Of a stretch of DNA of 64,000 bases, positions 35,169 to 45,292 are shown piece by piece. The notes beneath the pieces were generated by a model. The model was not told the DNA's origin and did not search any database. It saw nothing but the letters and a program-made list of their open reading frames with translations. Position 1 is the first letter of the stretch, and each line of letters opens with the position of its first letter. The DNA comes from Lepidodermella squamata (lineage: Eukaryota; Gastrotricha). The DNA lies in assembly GCA_047495785.1 (NCBI GenBank), contig JBLDXI010000002.1, forward strand, positions 1,922,001-1,986,000. Reading direction: 5' to 3'. The position numbers and the translations under genes are program-made.

Positions 35169-35480
35169 CATAGATAAATAAAAAAGATAGATCTGACACG
35201 CTAGTACATTTATGTGTGCCGAAATGATTCATCAAGAGTTTTCGCTTTTTTTGTCGCGTCACTAAATCACTTGTCAACATCACTAAAAATACTGCATAAT
35301 CAACGCAATTGACAAGTGATTTCGGGTGGCTACTTCACCTCAATTTATCTCAAAACACACCCCCTTCGATTTTCCAGTTTTATTTAGAAGTATCAACCTC
35401 GGGTTATATCTACATTGATGCCGGCCATCCGTTATTTTTTAGAATTTTTCAAATCTTCCACATTTCAGCAATCAATTTAA
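35169..35480. mobile_element. Partial relative of the 777-bp foldback element
   Basis: Starts CATAGATAAATAAAAAAG and follows the arm and part of the centre of the 20002-20778 element in reverse orientation (to the CATTTCAGCAATCAATTTAA word), with small deletions. The second arm is absent. Confidence 0.8.
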
Positions 35481-35960
35481 CACATTGGTCCGTGCTTTAT
35501 CGGACGATCCTGTCCGAACACGAACGGACAAGGAGTAGGGCCGGTAAGGGGTGAAAACTGCTCAAATTTGAAATTAGATGAAACTTCCAGTTCCCCGGCC
35601 AATTGTCCTATTGTCCGGCCTCTCTAGTCTTTTTCATTACTTCTGACATACTTCTGTGAATCATAGTCTCATGTTCCGAGTAAATATTATTTCCCTTTAT
35701 AAAAGTTTACTGTAATAATTGCATGAAGTCTACTCAGAAATCAATGATAATGGATCGATTTTTATCGAAAATAAGAGTGTAATAAAACCATAGGCTCCAG
35801 GTATGTTATTATTTGACCAAGAACGTCACAACCCTGCCTTTATTAAATGTGAAACAGAAGTTATAGCGGAAATCTCGCCACTATGTTTTCAAGTTTGATC
35901 TGCTCACGTGAAAATTGCTATTTAACCACCGCAAAAATTATAATACAAAAAGTTCAAAAA

Positions 35961-37540
35961 ATGTCGCTAAATTATTTAATAATTTTGGCCGCAAGTTCGG
36001 CACTGGTTGCTAGTGATAACATATTTATCCAGAGAAATTCCGCCGCCGAGCAGTTGAGGCAGAAGTTCAACGAAATATGCCCGGCGTCCATGTCGGAAAG
36101 CCTGCCCTCCGACTGGGTGATTGCCAGCAATTACGAGAAACCTCTCTACGTGAAAGGCGTTTTCTTGTTATTCCGATTTGTCGGGATCGACGACCTTGCT
36201 CAAACCGGGTCGGTTTGGGGCCTTTTCACGTTTTACTGGAACTACCCATGCCCGGCACCTTCTTGTTTTGAGCTGTTAGGAAACTCACCTCAGACTTGCC
36301 AGAATCAATCCAAGTACGAACATCTGTATTTCATCCAAAGAAGCAACGATGTTTGGACGCCGAAAATCACGCATTTAAACGCAGTGCAGCAAGCTCGGGA
36401 CGTTGAAGAGCAGTCTGGAGGGGCTGTGATAGTTCGGCCTTTCAAACGGTCCGAAACTGTCGAACAGTCGTCGATTGGTCGCTATGATTCAGAGTGCGAG
36501 TTTCATTTCAAAACGTTCCCGTTCGACGTCGTCCTATGCTCGTTGGTTTTCGATTCAGACGAAGAGACGAACTATGTTCAGTACACTATCGACCAGTTTG
36601 ACATTGATGTCTCGGCGAGAAAGAGGTTTCTAGCTGATAGCGACATTTGGGAGCTACATGGGAATTTGTCATATAAATCCAAGGCAGTCACGCAGGTAAA
36701 AATCTGAAATTCAGAAAAAATTGTAGAAAATATTTAAAAAATATCAAATTTTAAATTTTCGAAAATTCGAATTCAATTTGACTGGAACCCATAATTTACT
36801 GAAGCGGAACCAAATCTTAAAACTTAAAAATTAAAAAATTTATGAGAAGTACCATTTTATTCAAATTATTTCGAAAAATCCCATTTGCCCTAATACCGAA
36901 AATTACCGAATATTTACAAAATTATTAAATTGTCGCCAAAAATATCCAGAATAAAAAAACAGTTGCCCAACTAATTGGACCCTGAAATGGTATTTGATGC
37001 AGTGAAAGAAATTAAAAATTAAAAATTAAAAATTTGGTAAAATGAAGGTGGAAATATTTTTTTATACAGACTGATGTTTCGAAAAACTATTCTCGAATGG
37101 TGTTCAGCATAGCGTTCAAGCGAAAACCCGACTACTACGTCGGCACTGTCATTTTGCCCGCCTTTGTGCTTTACGTCCTGCAACTGGTCGGACTTGCCGT
37201 CCCGCCGCACATGCCCGATCGATCAGCTTTTGGCATCACCGTCGTCCTCGCCTTTATTGTCATCCTCGGCATCGTCTGCAGTGCAATACCGAAAACAAGC
37301 GAGGTCATTTATTTGGTTACTATGATTCTCATCAAATTCGTCTGTGGCTCACTGATCACTGTATACGAACTGGCGACGTGTGCGTGCCAGATTAAGCCGA
37401 GCCATTGTCCCAAAATAAAAATTGCGAAAATCGGCAAAATTTCGGCAATTCGAATGTTTGATTGTCTGGTAGCTGCCATTTTCAGTGTCTTAGGAATCTG
37501 TGCTGATGCCTATTTATTTGCAAGAATGATTCCAAAATAA
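35961..37540 (+). CDS. Cys-loop ligand-gated ion channel subunit
   Basis: Two exons, 35961-36695 and 37070-37540, phase 0 at the junction (GT donor after ACGCAG, acceptor ATACAG); 401 codons. Signal peptide MSLNYLIILAASSALVAS; a longer start at 35883 is possible, but the pseudogene has a frame change between the two ATGs, favouring 35961. The extracellular domain carries the Cys-loop CEFHFKTFPFDVVLC with exactly 13 residues between cysteines. M1 YYVGTVILPAFVLYVLQLV; M2 begins DRSAFGITVVLAFIVILGIV; M3 VIYLVTMILIKFVCG; a very short M3-M4 loop (about 40 residues); M4 FDCLVAAIFSVLGICADAYL. Forms pentameric channels; ligand and ion choice are not readable here. AATAAA at 37577. Confidence 0.9.
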
Positions 37541-38158
37541 TTTTAGTCTATTAAACTGTTGTTATAGAGGATTTTTAATAAAATATCAATTTTTATGCTG
37601 CCAGGAAAAGAATTGTCTTTCAGAATTTGAAAGTTACAATAAATTCTTCTTATCGAATTAGCTGCTATGACGATATTGAAAATAAAGCGATCGTGTTCAT
37701 TGCCATCCGATGCATCGTCTGCAGGGCTAGAGCATCGCCAGGTATTAGCCGGGTGAATTTGTTGGAAATTTTCGGCAAATACGGGGTTGTATTGGAGTTC
37801 TTGGGCTATCGAATGACGGTTTCCGCCAGGCCGGACAATTTTACCTTAATTTATGGCAGATTTCGCAGTCACCTGGACTCCCAACGAAATTAGGGCACCC
37901 GGCCACCTCATTCAAGTACGGTAATACCTGCAGTTCAGTACCGCAACATTTCTCTCGACAAGGTGACTGTCGAAACTGTCTCTGTTGCTTTACCTGTGAG
38001 CTTGCCCATGCGTGCCCGATTAAAAGCCGAGATATTTTCCTCGAATAAATATCGCTAAAAACTGCCATACATTTCGACAATGCGTATGTTTGATTTTTAC
38101 TATTATATGAATATGCGTTGATTTTTATTTATTGAAGAAGACGTTTACATTGTATTTA
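37541..38158 (+). pseudogene. 3' flank with a decayed channel remnant
   Basis: After the channel's poly(A) region, 37700-37745 (ATTGCCATCC, GCATCGTCTGCAG) and 37960-38110 (CTGTCTCTGTTGC, GAGCTTGCCCATGCGTGCCC, CATTTCGACAATGCG then TATGTTTGATTTT) match the channel's M2-M4 exon with heavy decay. It repeats the pattern seen at 2095 and 42950: each RING gene is preceded on its 3' side by a channel tail. Confidence 0.6.
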
Positions 38159-38175
38159 TTGATTGATTGATTGAT
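38159..38175. repeat. (TTGA)n microsatellite
   Basis: Four TTGA/GATT units. Confidence 0.8.
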
Positions 38176-38491
38176 GCGCAGTATTTAAGAGACTTCCGAA
38201 TCAATATATAGAGAATAATGATAAAAGGGCGCCCCTATCTGCATATAATTATGTGGTATATTTTAGCTATTTTTACATAAAAAATTCAAAACTTACCTTA
38301 ATCCTGACCCAAACCCAAAGCTAACCAGGAAACCCCCAAAAATGCGTGTAAAAACGAGGTTTGAAAATTATGTACAAATAGTTACAATATATACCACATA
38401 ATTAAAAATAATGCACAAATGGGCACTTCGATATAATAAAATTAAGCGCATATTTTTCAGTCAGTTGAAAAGCTGCGATTTTTGTTACTTG

Positions 38492-39613
38492 TTACACGGT
38501 ATCAAATTGAGCGTGGAAAATAGCAACCACACGGGAATATTCTAAATCGGTTTGGCACACCGTTTCCGCTTCTTTCAGCTCCATGGGTTTGGAGCATCCG
38601 GTCCCCGGGCATCGAGGTAAAATGTCTTTGTCGATGTTTTGGACGAGAATGTATCCGCGAGAACACCCCATACACATGGAATGCTTTATGCAACTTGATT
38701 GCGGAAAAATATCGCCCATCGGAAGATTCTGCTTGCAAACGCTGCAGTAAAACGTCGACGCGCCGCCTGCAGCCTGCAGGCCTGCCGGTCGCACTACCTG
38801 AGACGGTTCCGGCGAATTATTGCTGGAGGAGGCCATTCGGCTGCTTCCCAGCAACGACGATAAGCCGGACAGGATGTCCGATCCGGACCACACCTCGCTA
38901 CGTCTCGCTTCTTCCAGTTTGCCAGAAAATTCTGGGTCCGTTTGTGCTAAACGGTTCGTCAGAGCGGAGACCAGATGTTCAAGGATATTGAATCTAAGAC
39001 GGCTCAAATCCAAATTGGGCAAATTCGGAATCCCGCCATTTTCAGAGGCGATGATATTAAGCCGTGTAACTTGAATCATTTCCTTGGCGGTCGGCTCAAT
39101 CCAAATCGATTCGGTGACGCAACCGATCGCTGCATGCAAGTCAGTGGCGATGTAGCAACATGCGCCCTCGCGATTGGCTCGCTTCTCACAGTCGAAAATC
39201 AGGTATCGGCTTGGGGTCTGAGCGATGATCGCCAGCGTTTCAAGACCTTTAGTCAGCAACAAAGCATGTGGTGTTTCCTTCTGAAAATCGTTGCCAATAT
39301 TGCGCATAACAGTAGCAGCAAAGCTCTTTCGAAGTCTCTCGTCGATTCGGAGAACGCCCCTGTAGCGTTCCACGTTGCTGAGAATCAAATCTGGGGTGGG
39401 ATCAATGAGGTCGAATTTAATTCCAGAACATGTTTGCAGAATGTCCCGCAGCAACGATGGCGTAGGTTCAATTCGAAATACACCAAGTGGAGTCGTTATT
39501 TCGTAGAGAAAACGAACTGCGGCTTCAAATGCGACCAGCTGACCTACCCATCTTGCACTGCCAATATTCGACAAGTAGTCATTACATTCGATAATAATAT
39601 TAGAAGAAGCCAT
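38492..39613 (-). CDS. RING-finger family protein B
   Basis: Single-exon frame of 373 codons starting MASSNIIIECND, the start shared by relatives. N-terminal half (about 1-190) is a conserved domain of unknown identity: IGSARWVGQLVAFEAA, PTPSLLRDIL, HALLLTKGLETLAIIAQ, RYLIFDCEKRANREGACCY. The middle (190-285) is variable and Ser-rich. C-terminus is a RING with the order C-x2-C-x14-C-x2-H-x2-C-x2-C-x~17-C-x4-C (FYCSVCKQN to CPGTGCSK). The final C-x4-C spacing is like RING1 of RBR E3 ligases. Probable ubiquitin ligase, cytoplasmic (no signal or membrane segment). Paralogues: A 1212, C 40829, D 43334, E 45293. Confidence 0.8.
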   Translation of the reverse strand: MASSNIIIECNDYLSNIGSARWVGQLVAFEAAVRFLYEITTPLGVFRIEPTPSLLRDILQTCSGIKFDLIDPTPDLILSNVERYRGVLRIDERLRKSFAATVMRNIGNDFQKETPHALLLTKGLETLAIIAQTPSRYLIFDCEKRANREGACCYIATDLHAAIGCVTESIWIEPTAKEMIQVTRLNIIASENGGIPNLPNLDLSRLRFNILEHLVSALTNRLAQTDPEFSGKLEEARRSEVWSGSDILSGLSSLLGSSRMASSSNNSPEPSQVVRPAGLQAAGGASTFYCSVCKQNLPMGDIFPQSSCIKHSMCMGCSRGYILVQNIDKDILPRCPGTGCSKPMELKEAETVCQTDLEYSRVVAIFHAQFDTV

Positions 39614-40589
39614 CGTAATATATTCGAGTAATTATGAGATGTTTAGACTATTACCGTGAATACCGGAAGACGAGGTAAGGCAGCAATAAAGCGTAGAAAT
39701 GAAATAGAGGGCAGGTACATGATGTATATAGCATGAAGGTGCCTCTTTATCTTTCGCCGCACGTTATTTGCATCCTTATCATGTCTTTTGCACAGAGCTT
39801 CCTATAGTACCTAATCCGTAATTAGAAATGACCTATAAAAAGAGAAAAAGTGAGATTTTGATATCACTTTAAGGATCAATAAGCGAGGCTATCAACTATT
39901 AAAACGAAACCGATAGCCATCAGAGATGCTAGTGGTAAATGGTGCTTTTATCGAGCTATGACTCATATTATTACTGTGCGGATGAGAATTTCCGGCGACT
40001 CTGTGGGTTTTTCGTCTTTTAACGGGGTCCAAGTATTTGCAATTTTTTATTTCTTCCCTGCTCAGAGATTCCGATGAAACTGTCAGATTAACTTTTCACT
40101 TCAACCACCGGCTCCAACTTGCTATCGAGGTGCGGTTTCGATAAATACGATAGTCTTAAGCCTTAAGCAGAATAGAAACGCAATTCAGTTGAAGCGCAAA
40201 TTAGGAGGTTTGATTGTCTAAATTAAAGCAACACCTTGTGTATACACAAACTGTTCACTGTTCACCTAGCTTTATTTACACTAATATCAGCCAATAGATT
40301 TGAAAGCTCACCAATGATCATCAATCAGAGAAAATTCTTAGCGAAAATAGAAATTGCAAGGTCCGTAAAAATTCATCGACAAGGTCCGTAACAAATTGTA
40401 GTTCAATGAACCGATCGTTGAGATTGAGTGACATCGCCGTAGGCGGGTGGTTGGATATTGTCAACGCGCTGTGACAGATTCATCGGGCTTAATTCGGCAC
40501 GGCTCGTAACAGGCTTATCGCCTTTGTTAGCTGATACGTTTCATCGGCGATCACCGATCACCGCCACATCACCGATGGCAGATGGCCTA
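39614..40589. other. Upstream of RING B; old gene fragments
   Basis: Presumed promoter of RING B near 39620-39800; the same sequence is recognisable upstream of RING D and E. Around 40040-40150 lies a fragment (AGAGATTCCGATGAAACTGTCAG; CCGGCTCCAACTTG) that matches exon 2 of the secreted-protein gene at 53365-54734 on the minus strand, a decayed partial duplicate. Otherwise nothing seen. Confidence 0.5.
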
Positions 40590-40600
40590 GGTGCGCATAG
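40562..40600 (+). repeat. Inverted 36-bp patch copied from RING C
   Basis: The stretch beginning CCACATCACCGATGGCAGAT and ending GGTGCGCATA is an exact inverted copy of bases inside RING C (about 40953-40988). It replaces channel sequence right at the truncation point of the channel fragment. Confidence 0.8.
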
Positions 40601-40682
40601 TGATTGCCTGGTAGCTACCATTTTTAGTGTCATAGGAATCTGCGCCGATGCTTATTTATTTGCAAAAATGATTCCGAAATAA
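40590..40682 (+). pseudogene. Cys-loop channel M4/C-terminus fragment
   Basis: Encodes DCLVATIFSVIGICADAYLF then AKMIPK and stop, nearly identical to the last 27 residues of the intact channel, and the 3' flank also matches (TTTTTAATAAAATGACAAT; TTTTTATGCTGC). Bases just before it (40562-40600) are instead copied from the RING C gene (see repeat). Confidence 0.9.
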
Positions 40683-40828
40683 TCTTAATCATTCAAGTTT
40701 ATTAATGAGGAAATTCTGGGGATTTTTAATAAAATGACAATTTTTATGCTGCAAGTAAATTCGACGCATCATAATATAACCATAAATCAGATTTGAAAGT
40801 TACAATACATTTTTCATTATATGGAGTT

Positions 40829-41962
40829 TTAGTACGCATTGAAAGCAGCCTGCAACAAGGTAACCTCGTCCTCCAGGCACGCCAATTCCGCTTCTCGTAA
40901 TTCCATTTCTTTCGAACATCCGATGTTTGGAACATCCGTGGTATCAGGCCGATATGCGCACCTAGGCCATCTGCCATCGGTGATGTGGGAAATTACGAAG
41001 GTGCGAGCACACTGAAAACACATTTGATGCTTCGTGCAACTTGATCGTGGAAATTTAAAGTCCATCGCGATAATTTTCTTGCAGATGCAGCAGTAAAAAG
41101 ATGGCCTATTTGTTTGATAGTCAGCTGATATCTGCGATAATGATACAGGCTTATCGCTGTTGTTGGAAGAAACCGTTTCGGTTGATAGAACGGACCATAG
41201 GCCAGACAAGTTGGAACCCTTCAAAAGATCGGCTAGTTGGTTTCTCAGACGGGCTATTTCCGCATCCTTTCCTTGCAGAGATGCCTCAAGTTGAGCCTTC
41301 TCCTCCAGGAGGAATGAGTTATGCAGCCTGTTCAAATCCAAAGCGGGTAACTCTTTTGTCCCATTTTCGAACTCTGGCGCAATATTCAAGCCTAAGACTT
41401 GAATCTCATCCGTTGAATGTCCAGTCCAAATCGATTCGACGCGACTGATCGCTTCATGCAAGCCGCCGGCTACGAAAAAACAGGCTCCATCTCGATTATT
41501 TCGATGTTCGCAGTCGAAAACTATGAATCGACTTGGACTCTGAGCGATGATTGTCAGCGTTTCTAAATCCTTGCTCAGCAACAAAGAACAAGGCCGAAAA
41601 ACAGCTTCATTAAAGCCAGAATCGTCTAATACGCCTTTGAGCTTTGCAAGACTCATCCGAAGTTTTTTGTCGATAGGGAGGCCGCTCTTGTAACGTTCCA
41701 CCTCGCTGAGAATCTTATCAGGCGAGACATCGCTTAGGTTGAATTTGATTCCAGAGCATGTTTTCAAAATTTCTTGCAGCAATGATAGCGTTGGTTCAAC
41801 ACTGAACAGGACGCCGATTGAGGTCTTGATTTTGGTAAGTAGTCGTAGACTGGCTTCGCAGGCCAGTAATATACTTGCCCACCTTGCACTGCCAATGTTC
41901 TTCAGGCACTCCGTACACTCGATAAAATTAAACGATTCAACAGGCACAGATGAGGAGGCCAT
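40829..41962 (-). CDS. RING-finger family protein C
   Basis: 377 codons from MASSSVPVESFNFIEC (the ATG 13 codons upstream has no counterpart in relatives). N-terminal domain: IGSARWASILLACEA, LSLLQEILKTCSGI, VFRPCSLLLSKDLETLTIIA, RFIVFDCEHRNNRDGACFF. It differs from B and D in having a predicted coiled coil in the middle (LLEEKAQLEASLQGKDAEIA, RLRNQLADLL), which could mediate dimerisation. RING: FYCCICKKI, SSCTKHQMCFQCA and, after an enlarged insert, GCSKEM. Gene A is the pseudogene closest to it. Promoter presumably in 41963-42190, which contains small GGGAGATGGAT tandem copies near 42140-42170. Confidence 0.8.
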   Translation of the reverse strand: MASSSVPVESFNFIECTECLKNIGSARWASILLACEASLRLLTKIKTSIGVLFSVEPTLSLLQEILKTCSGIKFNLSDVSPDKILSEVERYKSGLPIDKKLRMSLAKLKGVLDDSGFNEAVFRPCSLLLSKDLETLTIIAQSPSRFIVFDCEHRNNRDGACFFVAGGLHEAISRVESIWTGHSTDEIQVLGLNIAPEFENGTKELPALDLNRLHNSFLLEEKAQLEASLQGKDAEIARLRNQLADLLKGSNLSGLWSVLSTETVSSNNSDKPVSLSQISADYQTNRPSFYCCICKKIIAMDFKFPRSSCTKHQMCFQCARTFVISHITDGRWPRCAYRPDTTDVPNIGCSKEMELREAELACLEDEVTLLQAAFNAY

Positions 41963-42357
41963 CGTAAAATTTTCTGGAATGGGCTGATTATGAGAGTGCA
42001 ATTAGACAATGAAAGCGCGCTTATCTTTCGCCACTTTATCAATAATTATCAAATTTTGATAGAGTTACTTATATTAGCATCTCCACGCCAACCTGAGATG
42101 GTGTCAGACGTCTCGGCGGCTCTGCGGGTTTCTTGTCTGGATGGGAGATGGATGGGAGATGGATGGGAGAATCCTTTAGGTCTAAATCTACCCTTGCATT
42201 ATGCTTCCGTATTGCAGGATCAAAGTCCACGTTGTCACGTGGTATGAATAGCTAGTTCTGAGGCGTTATTTTTTTCGTTGCTTCGTCGTTTCGTCGTTTC
42301 GTCACTTCGTCATCTTTTACAAAAAAACTGACGAAAGAAAAAAAAACGGGGAAAAAA

Positions 42358-42425
42358 GGAGGATTCGAACCCGGAACCTTAAGGATCAGAACCATGGATT
42401 TAAGCCACTATACAATAGGAGGCTT
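42358..42425 (-). pseudogene. tRNA-Gln-like sequence
   Basis: A-box-like TATAGTGGCTTAAATCC and B box GGTTCGAATCC (minus strand). A seven-base anticodon loop TTCTGAT would read CUG (Gln). The T stem does not pair properly, so it is a tRNA-derived relic, not a working gene. Confidence 0.55.
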
Positions 42426-42508
42426 TCTATCTACAACCGGCAAAAAACGCTTTAGTGTAGCGTTCGTTTAGTATATAAAAATGCCGAACGAAGATGACTA
42501 CCATGACC

Positions 42509-42574
42509 CAGCACTATTGCTCAGTGGTTTCGCCTTGTGCGTCATAACCCAATGGTCCCGGGTTCGAATTCTCC
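42509..42574 (+). pseudogene. tRNA-like sequence, CAU anticodon
   Basis: A-box-like GCTCAGTGGTTTCG and B box GGTTCGAATTC; the loop containing GTCATAAC puts CAT at the anticodon. Acceptor ends do not pair convincingly. Degenerate tRNA-derived unit, mirror partner of 42358-42425. Confidence 0.5.
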
Positions 42575-42734
42575 TTTTTCCCCGTTTTTTTTTCTTTCGT
42601 CAGTTTTTTTGTAAAAGATGACGAAGTGACGAAACGACGAAACGACGAAGCAACGAAAAAAATAACGCCTCAGAACTAGCTATTCATACCACGTGACAAC
42701 GTGGACTTTGATCCTGCAATACGGAAGCATAATG

Positions 42735-43333
42735 TGAACCTGGAAAATTATTACCAACGAGGAAAACTGCATCAGTGCGGATGAGGAGAACTATGAATCC
42801 TATCTCAGCTTTGTCAAACCCCACGTTTCTCTTGTCATCTGTCTTGGTTATGTAAAAATAATTTGCTCATTTTCTCATCATGATTCATCTTCAGTATGCC
42901 GATAGGATTAATGATTGAAATATCATTTTATTAAATTGAATCCATCGCATTAATCAACTCGGCATTGTCGACAATGCTATAACAAAAAGCGAGGTGTCCT
43001 AAGTTTGGATTTTCATCAAATTCGCCTGCGTCTTGCTGATCGCTGATCACCGAAACCAACTTCCGTGCCCGATCCGTGCGATCCGTGCCCGACTTTGTCG
43101 AGCTATTGCCCTAAAATGAAAATCCCTAAAAAAAAACTGCCATACATTTCGTCAATGCGAATGTTTGATTTTCATGGTAACTGCTATTTTGGCTATTAGG
43201 AATCTGCGCTGAGCTTTTTTATTCAAGAGTATGTTTATTGATACGTAATTTTCAAGAGACCTCCAAAAATTAGGCGAAACAATGAAATGAAGCGCATATT
43301 TTTCAGTCCATTGAAAAGCTGCGTTTTATGGTG
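42735..43333 (+). pseudogene. Cys-loop channel remnant (empty-site copy)
   Basis: 42950-43240 carries the same decayed M2-M4 exon as 2095-2243 plus 5871-5975, but without the MULE (CCCTAAAAAAAAACTGCC). Words: CTCGGCATTGTCGACAATGC, GCGAGGTGTCCTAAG, ATTTCGTCAATGCG. The rest of the interval is non-coding and paralogous to 1885-2095 and 5975-6035. Confidence 0.75.
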
Positions 43334-44416
43334 TTACATGGTATCAGATAGAGCGTTGAAAATAGCAACCACACGGGAATATTCTAAATCGTCTTGGCAC
43401 ACCAACTCCGCTGCATTGGCCTCCATGAGCTTGTAACATCCGTGCTCCGGGCATCTAGGTACTTCGCCGTTGTTGATGCAAGACATAACAAATTTGCGAG
43501 CACACTCCATACACATGTGATGCTTTATGCAACTTGATTGTGGAAAAATATCACCCACGTGAACAGTTTTTTTGCAAATGATGCAGTAAAACGTCGACGC
43601 GCTGCATTCTGCTCGCATTCGCTGAGAAGGCGTTGGCGAGTTATAGCTAGAAGACGAGATTCCGCCATTTCCGATCAAATCCATTTCCGATAAGCCGGGC
43701 AGGCTCCCCGACACATCGTCAATTCGTTCAACGCGAGGAAATTCGGGATCTCTTTGTATTAAACGGTTCGTCAGTTTGATGACCAGAAATTCAAGAGACA
43801 TTATATGAAGGTTTCTCAAATCCAAATTGGGAAAATTCGGAATCCCGCCATCTCCAATGGCGATGATATTAAGCCCAGTAACTTTAATATCCTCGGCGGG
43901 CTGCTCGATCCAAATCGATTTGACGCGCCGGATCGCTGCATCTAAGTTAGTGACGATATAGCAACACGCTCCATTGCGATTGGCTCGCTTCTCACAATCG
44001 AAAACCAGACATCGGCTGGGACTCTGGGCGATGATTACCAGCGTTTCTAGACCGTTATTCAGCAGCAATGCATAAGTTGTTTCCTTTTGGCGAACATTGC
44101 CAGTACCGCGTATTAGAGCAGCAAAGCTCATGCGAAGTGCTTCGTCGATTCGGAGAGCGGCCTTGTAGCGTTCCAAGTTGCTGAGAATCAAATCTGGGGT
44201 GGGATTATTTAGGTCGAACTTGATACCAGAGCAAGTACTCAAAATGTCCCCTAGCAACGATGGCGTGGGGTCAATTCGAAACACACCAAGTGGGGTCGGT
44301 ATTTCGCACAGAAAACGAAGTGCGGCTTCAAATGCGACCAGCTGACCTGTCCATCTTGCGCTGCCAATATTCGACAAGAAATCGTTGCATTCGATAATAA
44401 TATTAGAAGAAGCCAT
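43334..44416 (-). CDS. RING-finger family protein D
   Basis: 360 codons from MASSNIIIECNDFLSNIGSARW (the frame is open 64 codons further up, but that part has no counterpart in the family). The N-terminal domain is nearly the same as in B: FEAALRFLCEIPTPLGVFRI, PTPSLLGDIL, ALLLNNGLETLVIIAQSPSR, LVFDCEKRANRNGACCY. RING: FYCIICKKTV, SSCIKHHMCMECARKF, RCPEHGCYK. About as intact as B, so likely functional. The family clusters on one strand with channel tails between members, a tandem-duplication pattern. Confidence 0.8.
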   Translation of the reverse strand: MASSNIIIECNDFLSNIGSARWTGQLVAFEAALRFLCEIPTPLGVFRIDPTPSLLGDILSTCSGIKFDLNNPTPDLILSNLERYKAALRIDEALRMSFAALIRGTGNVRQKETTYALLLNNGLETLVIIAQSPSRCLVFDCEKRANRNGACCYIVTNLDAAIRRVKSIWIEQPAEDIKVTGLNIIAIGDGGIPNFPNLDLRNLHIMSLEFLVIKLTNRLIQRDPEFPRVERIDDVSGSLPGLSEMDLIGNGGISSSSYNSPTPSQRMRAECSASTFYCIICKKTVHVGDIFPQSSCIKHHMCMECARKFVMSCINNGEVPRCPEHGCYKLMEANAAELVCQDDLEYSRVVAIFNALSDTM

Positions 44417-45292
44417 CGTAATACTTGAGAAGAGTCTTATTATAATGACCGTGTAGTTCGAGGTATTAAAGCAGCAATAAATGGCAGAACTGAAATGGGG
44501 GGTGGAAAGGGGCAGGTATTTAGGCGCGCCCTTATCTTTCGGCTTACGCATCTTACGCCTTGTCATGTCTTTTGCACAGAGCCTTCTATTATAATTTATA
44601 ATCCACAACTAAAAATGACTGTTCAAAAAAAGAAAAAGGTGTTGGTGATGGTGGTCTAAACATCGAAAATTGAAATTTTGTAAAAGCTAGAAAATTGAAT
44701 TGATACTTTCCAAGTCCTTACTTTCAGCAAGCATCGAAAAATTTGCTAAACCCCACTTTTCACTTGTCTTGTTTAAAACAAGATAATTTTCTTGATTCAT
44801 ATTGCAATAATTTCATGATTTATCTTCATATTATTCCAATATGATTCATGATTATAAGAGCATTATTTGATGATATCAATCGGCAAAAAATGAGCAGGCT
44901 TTAAAAATACCACCGGCCGGTTATCAAACGGTTATCAGGTCTGGGCCTTATTTTCAACTAATGATGTTGAAAATGGTAATGGTAAGGCGTCGTAGGCTAG
45001 CTTCAGAGGCTATAGCCTCTTACCAACCTGATGAATATAGGCGGGCAGGGCAATAGTAAATTACTTTTGGCAACCTTGCACTGCCAACGTTCATACTACC
45101 ACCTTGGATGTAGCTGATTAGAACAAGTTGCGGAATTTGCTGAAGAACAAATATCCAGCGAAGTAATCCGGCGACCGGCGACAGAAATAATCAAATCCGG
45201 ATAAAAATTCAATAATTGAATTCTCAATCAATTAGAAGAATAATAAAATTGAGAGTAATGCGTGAACTTTCAATTAAAATTGAAAGCATGCG
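44417..45292. other. Upstream of RING D; decayed secreted-gene fragment
   Basis: 44880-45160 matches the 3' end of the secreted-protein gene at 53340-53460: GGCAAAAAATGAGCAGGC, CCGGCCGGTTATCA, TTATTTTCAACTAA, and ACTACCACCTTGGATGTAGC with an intervening ~100-bp insert. Non-coding. The promoter of RING D is expected at 44417-44650. Confidence 0.55.

Larger units (their letters stand above)
42197..42734. mobile_element. Foldback element with head-to-head tRNA-like units
   Basis: Arms of about 160 bp (42197-42356; 42575-42734) are nearly perfect inverted repeats, with a CGTTGCTTCGTCGTTTCGTC tract in each. Between them two tRNA-like sequences point outward, each ending in TCCTTTTT-CCCCGTTTTTTTT. 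The empty site is seen in the paralogous segment near 1865-1885 (CCTACTGTTCAACCTGG). No clear target duplication. Confidence 0.85.

Noticed and set aside
37627-37893. 88-codon plus-strand frame downstream of the channel
   Set aside because: Overlaps a decayed channel remnant in a different frame and has no features; judged spurious.
42358-42574. Two functional tRNA genes
   Set aside because: A and B boxes are present but the T and acceptor stems do not pair; both lie in a foldback element, so they are tRNA-derived relics.
44416-44608. 64-codon N-terminal extension of RING D
   Set aside because: No homology to the other family members, which all begin at MASS or MATY; upstream DNA matches non-coding flanks of B and E.
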